NCBI GenBank assembly: GCA_003645215.1
Contig: QNEM01000024.1
Location: 1-14,461, forward strand
Length of the DNA: 14,461 nucleotides
Direction of reading: 5' to 3'
Source of the DNA: Gammaproteobacteria bacterium
GTDB taxonomy: Bacteria > Pseudomonadota > Gammaproteobacteria > Eutrophobiales > Eutrophobiaceae
The first letter of the stretch is position 1, and every line of letters begins with the position of its first letter. Under the pieces are notes generated by a model. That model had not been told where the DNA came from and searched no databases. It saw nothing but the letters and a program-made list of their open reading frames with translations. The position numbers and the translations under genes are program-made. This document shows, piece after piece, positions 7,317 to 14,461 of this stretch.

Positions 7317-8537
7317 ATGGCAGCAGCAAAACAAGCGGTAATGTTCGTATGGGAAGGCAAAGATAAACAGGGGAAACTTGTTAAGGGCGAAATGAGTGGT
7401 AAAAGTGATGCCTTGGTAAAGGCTCAACTTCGCCGACAGGGAATTAATCCACTGAAAGTGAAGAAAAAACCAAAATCACTTCTTGGTGGTGGTGGTGGTA
7501 AAAAAATAACACCCAAGGACATTACAATATTCAGCCGTCAGTTAGCCACCATGATGTCGTCTGGCGTACCTCTGGTTCAATCTTTTGAGATCATTGGTAG
7601 AGGGCATGAAAATGCAAGGATGCAGGATCTGATCTTAGGGGTTAAGGCCGATGTCGAGGCAGGTAATAGTCTTACAGAATCGTTAAGGAAAAGACCTCTA
7701 CAATTCAATGAACTCTATTGCAACCTGGTCGAAGCAGGCGAGCATGCAGGTATTCTCGAAGCCATTTTGCATAAACTCGCCACCTATATGGAAAAAACAG
7801 AGTATTTAAAATCAAAGATTAAAGCTGCTTTGTTTTATCCAGCCGCCGTTATTGTCGTTGCGGGCATTGTTGTGACTATTCTTATGATCTTCGTAATACC
7901 TCAATTCAGTGAATTATTCGGAAGTTTTGGAGCAGATCTCCCGGCACTTACACAGATGCTTATCGATATGTCAGATTTTTTTGTCCAATGGTGGTGGGCC
8001 ATATTTGCGGCTATTATTGGTACAGTATTTGCGTTTCTGGAACTGCATAAAAGATCCATCCCATTCGCTCATTTTCTTGACAGGATGTCACTCAAAATTC
8101 CCATCATTGGAAATGTCCTGGAAAAATCAGCCATTGCCCGTTTTGCCCGTACCCTGGAGACTATGTTTGCAGCTGGTACTCCTCTGGTTGAGTCAATGAA
8201 CTCCGTTGCAGGAGCCTGTGGTAACATCATTTTTTATGACGCATGTATAAAGATTAGAGACGAAATTTCCACTGGCACCCAACTCCAGGCCAGTATGCGT
8301 GAGACTGGTCTTTTTCCAAATATGGTCATCCAAATGGTCGCTATTGGTGAGGAATCAGGTTCAATTGATACCATGCTTGGTAAAGTTGCGGACTGGTATG
8401 AGCAGGAAGTTGATGATGCCGTTGAAGCACTGACAAGTTTACTCGAGCCAGCCATCATGGCATTTCTCGGTGTTGTCATTGGTGGTATCGTTATTGGCAT
8501 GTATCTGCCCATATTCAAGATGGGTGCTGTGGTATAG
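7317..8537 (+). CDS. pilC: Type IV pilus inner-membrane platform protein PilC
   Basis: 406 residues, typical of PilC/GspF proteins. It is the polytopic inner-membrane platform on which PilB and the retraction ATPase PilT act. After a lysine-rich cytoplasmic N-terminus with a glycine run (57-61) come two T2SSF repeats. The first starts about 70 (TIFSRQLATMMSSGVPL) and the second about 272 (IARFARTLETMFAAGTPL). Predicted membrane segments are about 171-195, 225-243 and 375-400. Conserved GE-G motifs occur in each repeat (EAGEHAG 139-145, AIGEESG 342-348). A clear ribosome binding site, AAGGGA (7305-7310), overlaps the pilB stop region, and the start is 10 bp after pilB, so the two are cotranscribed. 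Confidence 0.96.
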   Translation: MAAAKQAVMFVWEGKDKQGKLVKGEMSGKSDALVKAQLRRQGINPLKVKKKPKSLLGGGGGKKITPKDITIFSRQLATMMSSGVPLVQSFEIIGRGHENARMQDLILGVKADVEAGNSLTESLRKRPLQFNELYCNLVEAGEHAGILEAILHKLATYMEKTEYLKSKIKAALFYPAAVIVVAGIVVTILMIFVIPQFSELFGSFGADLPALTQMLIDMSDFFVQWWWAIFAAIIGTVFAFLELHKRSIPFAHFLDRMSLKIPIIGNVLEKSAIARFARTLETMFAAGTPLVESMNSVAGACGNIIFYDACIKIRDEISTGTQLQASMRETGLFPNMVIQMVAIGEESGSIDTMLGKVADWYEQEVDDAVEALTSLLEPAIMAFLGVVIGGIVIGMYLPIFKMGAVV

Positions 8538-8644
8538 ACCTCAGGCAGCAGCAAAGAGATTAACCCAACATTCTCATTCTGTAGAGCGTCACTCATGGTG
8601 AGCAATGCATCTGCCCGGATCAACTACTATCAACGAACATCGCT

Positions 8645-9514
8645 ATGTTAATCATACAAGTTTTCCAATCTCAGCCCGTTTTTTTTGTCTTCGCTATGAC
8701 ATTACTTGGTATGTGCATCGGCAGTTTCCTGAATGTAGTCATCTATCGATTGCCAATAATGATGCAACGAGACTGGCGTGAGCAATGTTGCGAATTGCTG
8801 GATATAAAGAATAAAGATGTAACAGAGCAGGAGAAATTTAATTTAACCTTACCAAGGTCAACCTGCCCTGCCTGTAAGCATAAAATAACTGCTCTGGAGA
8901 ATATACCCGTCATAAGCTATCTTTTTCTCAAGGGTCGTTGCAGCTCGTGTAAGGTAAAGATTTCTCCTCAATATCCAATCATTGAAATTGTTACGGGCTT
9001 GATGACTGCCTATGTAGCATGGCACTTTGGCTTCAGCCTGCAAACTCTGGGTGCTGTGTTTTTAACATGGGCTCTTATTAGTCTGAGTATAATCGATCTG
9101 GAACACTCCTTATTACCGGATGATATAACACTGCCATTTTTGTGGTTAGGACTGGCCTGTAATATTTTTGGTATTTTCACCGACATCTATTCCAGCCTTA
9201 TCGGAGCAATGCTTGGTTACGGCATTCTATGGATTATATTTATCACCTTCAAGGCAGCCACTGGCAAAGAAGGCATGGGTTACGGTGATTTTAAACTTTT
9301 GGCGCTTTTAGGCGCATGGCTTGGGTGGCAATATTTACCACTGATTATCTTATTGTCTTCAATTACCGCAACGGTGATCGGTATCGCAATGATCATTTTT
9401 AAAGGCCGGGACAAAGCCGCTGCTTTCCCCTTTGGGCCCTATCTTGCCATCGCAGGATGGATTGCGTTAATCTGGGGCGATCAGTTAACGAGTCTCTATC
9501 TAGGCAGTTTCTAG
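8645..9514 (+). CDS. pilD: Prepilin peptidase / N-methyltransferase PilD
   Basis: 289 residues, normal for a bifunctional PilD. It is an inner-membrane aspartic protease that cleaves type IV prepilins and type II pseudopilins after the leader glycine and methylates the new N-terminal residue. The N-terminal GSFLNVVIYRLP (26-37) is the family signature. The zinc tetracysteine of the methyltransferase half is intact (C74, C77, C99, C102). The two catalytic aspartates are D151 (IIDLEHSLLPD) and D215 in GYGDFKLLA. Multiple hydrophobic segments span the rest. The ATG start gives the expected short hydrophobic N-terminus, though no strong ribosome binding site is seen. The gene follows pilC after a 107-bp gap that has no recognisable gene or clear terminator, so it is probably transcribed with pilBC. 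Confidence 0.96.
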   Translation: MLIIQVFQSQPVFFVFAMTLLGMCIGSFLNVVIYRLPIMMQRDWREQCCELLDIKNKDVTEQEKFNLTLPRSTCPACKHKITALENIPVISYLFLKGRCSSCKVKISPQYPIIEIVTGLMTAYVAWHFGFSLQTLGAVFLTWALISLSIIDLEHSLLPDDITLPFLWLGLACNIFGIFTDIYSSLIGAMLGYGILWIIFITFKAATGKEGMGYGDFKLLALLGAWLGWQYLPLIILLSSITATVIGIAMIIFKGRDKAAAFPFGPYLAIAGWIALIWGDQLTSLYLGSF

Positions 9515-9527
9515 TCCGATAAGTACT

Positions 9528-10118
9528 ATGGTCTTAAGAATTGGTTTGACAGGTGGTATTGGCAGTGGAAAAACAACTGCATGTGAAATATTCACTGAGC
9601 TTGGTGTCCCTGTCATCGATGCAGATATAATCGCACATGAGCTGGTGAAACCGGGCATGCCTGCACTTGAAGAAATAATCAGGATATTTGGAGAAGAAGT
9701 AATCTCGAATGATGGAACTCTAGATAGAAAAATAATACGTGATAAAGTATTTGCAAATAACCTTGATCGTAAAAAGCTGGAGAATATATTGCATCCGGCT
9801 GTCTACAAGGAGATCTCTGCCCAGGTCGAAAATATAAATTCCAGATATTGCATCATATCCATACCTCTACTGTTAGAGACCGGTGCCTCTAAAACTGTCG
9901 ACAGAATTCTGGTAATCGACGTCCCCAGGGAACAACAATTAGAGCGTGCGTCGAATAGAGACAAAACAGACAAGAATGATATTAATGCGATTATTGATTC
10001 CCAGATATCCCGAAATGAACGTCTTTCAGCTGCTGATGATATTGTGGACAATAATGGTGATATCAATGATCTACGCAAGAAAATCTATGAGCTGCACGAG
10101 TTTTACTCAAATATTTAA
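9528..10118 (+). CDS. coaE: Dephospho-CoA kinase
   Basis: 196 residues (E. coli 206). It phosphorylates the 3'-hydroxyl of the ribose in dephospho-CoA with ATP, the last step of coenzyme A synthesis, in the cytoplasm. The P-loop GGIGSGKT is at 9-16, and the DAD motif that contacts substrate is at 31-33. The lid region and LHP block (NILHPAVY) and IPLLLETG follow as in the family. It starts 13 bp after pilD. The pilD-coaE-yacG order is a long-known arrangement in gammaproteobacteria, so coaE likely shares the pil transcript without a functional link to pili. Confidence 0.96.
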   Translation: MVLRIGLTGGIGSGKTTACEIFTELGVPVIDADIIAHELVKPGMPALEEIIRIFGEEVISNDGTLDRKIIRDKVFANNLDRKKLENILHPAVYKEISAQVENINSRYCIISIPLLLETGASKTVDRILVIDVPREQQLERASNRDKTDKNDINAIIDSQISRNERLSAADDIVDNNGDINDLRKKIYELHEFYSNI

Positions 10119-10191
10119 CCTGGATTTGTTGCTTGCATCGCACAAGTACAGGACAATTAACAATTACATCCACCTATAGCTGGTTATCTAC

Positions 10192-10959
10192 TTGGAAAAA
10201 AGAGTCATATATGAGCAACCATTAAATGAACGTGTGCGGAGTTTTCTGCGCCTCGAGCATTTGTTTAATATTGCAGATCATCATCTACCACAGGATAGCC
10301 AATGGGACAGTAGAATAGCGATTTCATACTTGTTGGAAATCCTCGATCTAATCACACGCTCTGACCTGAAAAGTGATTTAATCAAGGAACTGGAGAAACA
10401 CACGATCACTTTGGACGTATTAAAAAATAATCCAAATGTAGATCATCAAAGACTAAATGATATTTTAAGCAATATTAACGATTACCTTAATACTCTGCGA
10501 GATAGTGAGTTTCAACCCGGTCAAAGCCTGAAAAATGATGAATTAATTACTTCCATAAAACAAAGGGTTTCTATACCAGGCGGAACCTGTAATTTTGATC
10601 TCCCTGCCTTTCATCACTGGCTACACAAACCAGCACAATCCAGACATGATGATCTGAATAACTGGAAACAGGATTTTTTAGTGATACAGGAATCTCTGAC
10701 CATCGCTTTGCTTATGTTGAGGAATAGCACAACACCTGTTATTGAAAATGCCGAGTCAGGGTTCTACCAACAACCCATTGAATCAAAACTACCCTGTCAG
10801 TTAATTCGTGTTTTCCTGCCTGATGACTGTAACTATTTTCCTGAGATAAGTGGTGGCAAGCATCGCTTCACCATACGTTTTATGGAGCAATCTTCAACTT
10901 CATCCAGACCGGTTCAAACCGATGATGCTGTAGAATTCGAACTACACTGTTGCATTTTA
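10192..10959 (+). CDS. zapD: Cell division protein ZapD (Z-ring associated), TTG start
   Basis: 256 residues; the coding region with its stop codon ends at 10962 and overlaps yacG by ATGA (10959-10962). ZapD (formerly YacF, DUF1342) binds the C-terminal tail of FtsZ and bundles its filaments, stabilising the division ring. Recognised by the N-terminal block YEQPLNERVRSFLRLEHLF and by IPGGTCNFDLPAFHHWLH at 128-145. The start must be TTG at 10192: an in-frame stop lies at 10177-10179, the conserved N-terminal block begins within 7 residues, and the first in-frame ATG comes only near residue 175. The Shine-Dalgarno is poor. TTG plus weak ribosome binding suggests low expression. It lies 73 bp after coaE with no terminator seen. 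Confidence 0.93.
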
Positions 10960-11156
10960 TGAAGAAATCAATCGAATGTCCTGAGTGTGGAAAAGCAACT
11001 GAATATTCACCGAAAAATGAGTATCGCCCATTTTGCAGTCATCGCTGCAAGCTGATTGACCTTGGTGAATGGATTGAAGGTAAGTATGCAATAAACTCAG
11101 AAGAAAATTCTCAAGAATCACAATACCTGGAGGATGAATCCAGCATAAAGCATTGA
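10959..11156 (+). CDS. yacG: DNA gyrase inhibitor YacG (zinc protein)
   Basis: 65 residues, exactly the E. coli length. Four cysteines form the zinc site: C7 and C10 (CPECG), C26 and C30 (CSHRC). They are followed by the conserved LIDLGEW (32-38) and an acidic tail. In E. coli YacG binds the C-terminal part of GyrB and blocks DNA binding by gyrase. The ATG at 10959 overlaps the zapD stop (ATGA), so translation is probably coupled. A TTG three codons upstream (10950) is in frame but would add only MHF before the natural methionine, so I prefer the ATG. The gene ends 7 bp from the stop codon of the convergent Nudix gene, and I see no terminator hairpin between them. Confidence 0.95.
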   Translation: MKKSIECPECGKATEYSPKNEYRPFCSHRCKLIDLGEWIEGKYAINSEENSQESQYLEDESSIKH

Positions 11157-11163
11157 GAAACCC

Positions 11164-12192
11164 TTAAGTACAGGAATCATCCTTTAAATATTTATTCACT
11201 GCTTTTTCTACATCATCATAGTTCCAGATACCACTAAGAACAGAAACTCCCTGGGCACCAGATTCACGAGATTTTTTCATATCTTCAGCGCACATACCGC
11301 CAAGGGCATAGACTGGAACACATACCGGCTCTACAAGATCATTAAATTTACCCCAGCCCAATGGCACTGCAGATGCATGACTGCTGGTTTTATTTACCGG
11401 TGATAAAACCGCAAAATCAACATCTATCTTAGATGCATGTTCCAACTCGATAGCATCATGGCATGATGCAGAGACCAGAAATTTTTTATCAAGTGGCCGT
11501 TCATAAAACTCCATCAATCTCGTGCTGTTCAGATGGACACCATGAGCACCTATCTTAACTGCATACTCAGGCGAACTATTAATCAATAATCGTGAATTGC
11601 TGGTCTTGCACAATTCAAGAAGCTCGGTGATTAGTGCTTCATGCCTGTCATAGTGTGCTTGTTGACCAAATCTAAGCTGAAATAAACGAACACCTGCAGA
11701 GATACATGCCCTGAAATTATTGATGTACTTCCTGGTATCAGCCTCAGGTTCAGGACAGATCAAATAAAAATCAGGTAGCCGTACCGCCTTAATGATGGCC
11801 CTGTTTGCTGCTGGAAAATCACGAGCACCTAGACTCGAAATATCGACCCACTCTATTTTTTGACCTTCCTGTCCTTGTTGAACTTGTTGAGCACTGCAAT
11901 CCACCAAACCCATGTCCCATGAGTCTATTTGCCATACATCAAGCAGCACAGAATGCTCATCATAGTCATGATATATTCTGATCAATGGCTTTGCTGATTT
12001 TACAGTGAGTCCGAGTTCTTCATTTAATTCCCTGGATAAGGCCTGCCTGACTGTTTCTCCTGGTTCCAGTTTACCTCCAGGAAACTCCCACAAATCAGCC
12101 TGATGAACATTTGATGGCCTTCGTGACAGTAGTACTTGATTGTTGTTGTTTTTAATAACGCCTACTGCAACATGCAAGACATCAGGGTTCAT
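11164..12192 (-). CDS. mutT: Nudix hydrolase (MutT-type) fused to a ThiE/TenI-like domain
   Basis: 342 residues in two domains. Residues 1-135 are a Nudix hydrolase with a complete Nudix box at 40-62 (G40, E46, R54, E55, E58, E59, G61), similar to MutT, which removes 8-oxo-dGTP from the nucleotide pool. The pattern WEFPGGKLE (35-43) is typical. Residues about 141-335 are a TIM barrel like thiamine-phosphate synthase: RLFQLRFG (169-176), INSSPEYAVKIGAHGVHL (204-221) and the phosphate-loop GG at 298-299. In that half the usual ND pair reads N205-S206, and the GQED metal motif reads NSTR (222-225). Both Mg-binding aspartates of ThiE are thus absent, so thiamine synthesis is unlikely and its role is unknown. 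This two-domain form next to argJ and secA is known from pseudomonads. It starts 8 bp after argJ. Confidence 0.9.
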   Translation of the reverse strand: MNPDVLHVAVGVIKNNNNQVLLSRRPSNVHQADLWEFPGGKLEPGETVRQALSRELNEELGLTVKSAKPLIRIYHDYDEHSVLLDVWQIDSWDMGLVDCSAQQVQQGQEGQKIEWVDISSLGARDFPAANRAIIKAVRLPDFYLICPEPEADTRKYINNFRACISAGVRLFQLRFGQQAHYDRHEALITELLELCKTSNSRLLINSSPEYAVKIGAHGVHLNSTRLMEFYERPLDKKFLVSASCHDAIELEHASKIDVDFAVLSPVNKTSSHASAVPLGWGKFNDLVEPVCVPVYALGGMCAEDMKKSRESGAQGVSVLSGIWNYDDVEKAVNKYLKDDSCT

Positions 12193-12200
12193 AAAGAATT

Positions 12201-13421
12201 TTACGAACGATATTCGGAATTAATACGGATATACTCATGCGAAAGATCACAGGTCCAGATTATAGCGCTGGCATTTCCCCTGCCCAGGGAAATAGAGATT
12301 GTTATCTCTTCCTGCTGCATGACGCGTTGTCCTTCTGCCTCGGTATAGATCTCTGCTCTTTTCCCTGACTCGACGATTTTTACATCATTGAGTGAGATAG
12401 AGATTTTTTCAATATCCAGATCGGGAAGCGGGGCTCTTCCGATAGCGGCAAGAATTCTTCCCCAGTTTGGATCCGAGGCAAAAAAAGCTGTCTTGACCAG
12501 AGGAGAATTAGCCACTGTCAATGCGACTTCCCTGGATTCTTCCACTGATGCCCCATCCATAACAGATATTGTAATAAATTTGCTGGCACCCTCACCATCT
12601 CTAACTATGGCCTGTGCAAGATAAATACATATTTCCTGAAGTGCATTCCTGAATAGTAATCCTGTGCCTTCATCAAATGAGCTGATTTCAGCAACATCAC
12701 TTTCCCCCGTTGCAACCAGAAAACAGGCATCATTAGTTGAAGTATCACCATCCACATTAATACAATTGAACGAATCTTCAACAGCCTCGGTCAATATACT
12801 CTGAACAAGATTCTCTCCGATATCAGCATCCGTAGCTATAAATGCAAGCATGGTCGCCATATCTGGTCTGATCATGCCTGAACCTTTAGCAATTCCTGTG
12901 ATTGTTATTTCACCATCTGCCAGCTTGATTCTTTTTGAGATGCCTTTTGCGATAGTATCCGTGGTAAGAATTGCATCAGCAACATCTAGCCACGAATCGG
13001 TATCAAGATTATCCAGTAAGGCAGGGATGGCATTTTTTATTTTATCAACGGGTAATGGCTCGGCAATCACACCTGTAGAAAATGGCAAAACACTTTCAAC
13101 GCTGCTGTTTAATTGATTTGCCAGGTGCTGACATACATCCATAGCAGCTTCAACCCCCTGCCCACCCAGTCCTGCATTGGCATTACCCGAATTGATTAAA
13201 CAATGAGCAGACTTGCCCTTTTGAATATGGTCTTTGGCAATAACAATCGGAGCAGCGCAAAAGGCATTTTGTGTAAAAACAGCAGCACAGTTGGAATTGC
13301 CACTAAATGAGATTAGTGCCAGGTCTTTTCTACTTGTTTTATAAATATCTGCAGAACAGGCAGCGACTTGCACGCCCTTGACAGGCAGGAGTCCGGAAAT
13401 ATTATTTAAACCTACAGCCAT
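12201..13421 (-). CDS. argJ: Bifunctional glutamate N-acetyltransferase / ornithine acetyltransferase ArgJ
   Basis: 406 residues, the normal length. ArgJ moves the acetyl group from N-acetylornithine to glutamate (arginine synthesis, cyclic pathway), and many members also use acetyl-CoA. The precursor cleaves itself in the motif KGSGMIRPDMATML, between A189 and T190; T190 becomes the catalytic nucleophile of the beta subunit. Oxyanion-hole residues T116 and G117 lie in FSTGVIAEP; the residue usually Gly after Ile is Ala (A120) here. A ribosome binding site AGGA (complement of 13429-13432) lies 7 bases before the ATG. The gene begins 33 bp after secA on the same strand and is followed within 8 bp by the Nudix gene, so the three probably form one transcription unit. 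Confidence 0.96.
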   Translation of the reverse strand: MAVGLNNISGLLPVKGVQVAACSADIYKTSRKDLALISFSGNSNCAAVFTQNAFCAAPIVIAKDHIQKGKSAHCLINSGNANAGLGGQGVEAAMDVCQHLANQLNSSVESVLPFSTGVIAEPLPVDKIKNAIPALLDNLDTDSWLDVADAILTTDTIAKGISKRIKLADGEITITGIAKGSGMIRPDMATMLAFIATDADIGENLVQSILTEAVEDSFNCINVDGDTSTNDACFLVATGESDVAEISSFDEGTGLLFRNALQEICIYLAQAIVRDGEGASKFITISVMDGASVEESREVALTVANSPLVKTAFFASDPNWGRILAAIGRAPLPDLDIEKISISLNDVKIVESGKRAEIYTEAEGQRVMQQEEITISISLGRGNASAIIWTCDLSHEYIRINSEYRS

Positions 13422-13454
13422 AGGGGAATCCTGTATTTAAGGAACCTCCACTAG

Positions 13455-14461
13455 TTACTTCAATTTACCATGACACTGCTTGTATTTTTTACCTGAGCCA
13501 CAAGGACAAGGCTCATTACGCCCAATCTTCTTTTGCCCCCGAACAAATGGCTTCAGCTCCCTGTTTTCTGGCAGATCTGCTGCCTGATTTCCAAGTGCAT
13601 CAGGTGAAGGGGCATGATTAAACTGCATATTCTGAGGTTGCTGCTGTTGCTGCTCGGCTGCCGCAACATCTTCTTCCGCCCTGACCTGAACCATTGAAAG
13701 GAACGAAATAACATCATGTTTTATATTTTCCAGCATAGTAACAAACATATCGAAGGCTTCACGCTTGTATTCCTGCTTTGGATTTTTTGCGGCATAACTT
13801 CGCAAGTTAATACCCTGCCGTAAATGATCCATTGCGACCAGATGATCTTTCCATTGTCTGTCGACAATATCCAGCATCACCTGCTTCTCAACCCGCCTCA
13901 TGATTTCTGAACTCACAAGGTTTTCCTTTTCCTGTGCTGCATTATTGACACTATCCAGTATTTTTTCTCTAAGTGTTTCCTCATGCAGCGATGAATCACC
14001 TTCTAGCCAGGCTGCAATATCCAGATTCAGACCAAGGTCATGATCCAGGACTTCAGTCAGCCCGCCGACATCCCATAATTCATCTACACTGCCTGGAGGT
14101 ATATAGGTATCTACTATGCCACCCACCACATCTTCGCGCATCGCCTCAATATTTTCCTTCACATCATCATCCATAAGCAGATCGTTTCTCTGCTCATAGA
14201 TCACCTTCCGTTGATCATTGGCGACATCATCATATTCAAGCAGATGTTTTCTTATATCAAAGTTATGTGCTTCAACTTTCTTTTGCGCATTTTCAATTGC
14301 TTTACTTACTAATCCTGACTCTATTGCCTCACCATCTTCCATCCCAAGTTTTTGCATCAGGGATGAAACCCTGTCCGAAGCAAATATACGCATCAGGTTA
14401 TCTTCCAGTGAAAGATAAAACCGACTGGAACCTGCATCACCCTGACGACCAGAACGACCTC
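13455..14461 (-). CDS. secA: Preprotein translocase ATPase SecA, C-terminal third (partial)
   Basis: The 5' part lies beyond the right edge; the frame is open to the last base, and the residues read from the edge (GRSGRQGDAGSSRFYLSLED) include helicase motif VI. About 335 C-terminal residues are visible out of roughly 900 in the family. SecA is the ATPase that drives unfolded preproteins through SecYEG. Seen: end of the second nucleotide-binding fold, helical scaffold and wing region (including the WKDHL block and LRQGINLRSYAAKNPKQEY), a glutamine-rich linker with five consecutive Q, and the C-terminal zinc and SecB-binding motif CPCGSGKKYKQCH near the end. All metal ligands (three Cys, one His) are present. 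An internal ATG at 14393 is not the start. The stop lies 33 bp before argJ. Confidence 0.97.
   Translation of the reverse strand, partial: GRSGRQGDAGSSRFYLSLEDNLMRIFASDRVSSLMQKLGMEDGEAIESGLVSKAIENAQKKVEAHNFDIRKHLLEYDDVANDQRKVIYEQRNDLLMDDDVKENIEAMREDVVGGIVDTYIPPGSVDELWDVGGLTEVLDHDLGLNLDIAAWLEGDSSLHEETLREKILDSVNNAAQEKENLVSSEIMRRVEKQVMLDIVDRQWKDHLVAMDHLRQGINLRSYAAKNPKQEYKREAFDMFVTMLENIKHDVISFLSMVQVRAEEDVAAAEQQQQQPQNMQFNHAPSPDALGNQAADLPENRELKPFVRGQKKIGRNEPCPCGSGKKYKQCHGKLK

Noticed and set aside
8234..8623. Minus-strand reading frame covering the end of pilC and the pilC-pilD gap (129 codons)
   Set aside because: It is mostly antisense to the conserved third membrane segment of PilC, with no motif or start signal to support it.
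10950..10958. TTG start for yacG
   Set aside because: The ATG at 10959 gives the exact 65-residue E. coli length and a classical ATGA overlap with zapD.
14391..14393. ATG as the start of a separate gene on the minus strand
   Set aside because: The frame stays open to the window edge and reads SecA helicase motif VI, so this is an internal methionine of secA.

Overview
This window reads as ordinary chromosome from a gammaproteobacterium outside the enterics. Every convincing gene is housekeeping or type IV pilus related, and the gene order joins several blocks familiar from this class. Base composition is moderate to low in GC throughout, and no stretch looks recently acquired. I see no tRNA, rRNA, CRISPR array, insertion sequence, integrase or phage gene.

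Left block (1-5356, + strand): the 3' end of rluD (23S rRNA pseudouridine synthase), pgeF (peptidoglycan editing factor), a glutamate dehydrogenase and clpB (disaggregase). In E. coli rluD, pgeF (yfiH) and clpB are contiguous; here a catabolic-type glutamate dehydrogenase sits between pgeF and clpB. A candidate heat-shock (sigma-32) promoter precedes clpB.

Middle block (5357-11156, + strand): an AT-rich 204-bp spacer, then pilB, pilC and pilD (extension ATPase, platform protein and prepilin peptidase of type IV pili), followed by coaE (last step of CoA synthesis), zapD (FtsZ-ring stabiliser) and yacG (gyrase inhibitor). No pilin gene lies next to pilB. zapD needs a TTG start, and yacG overlaps the zapD stop codon by ATGA.

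Right block (11164-14461, - strand): the 3' third of secA, then argJ (bifunctional ornithine acetyltransferase) and a fused Nudix (MutT-type) / ThiE-like gene, tightly packed and converging on yacG with 7 bp between stop codons.

I did not find a previously undescribed system. The points most worth a second look are: a PilB that has lost the usual four-cysteine zinc motif; a MutT-ThiE fusion whose ThiE half lacks the metal-binding aspartates; the glutamate dehydrogenase inserted into a conserved gene order; and small repeats in the clpB and pilB upstream regions.
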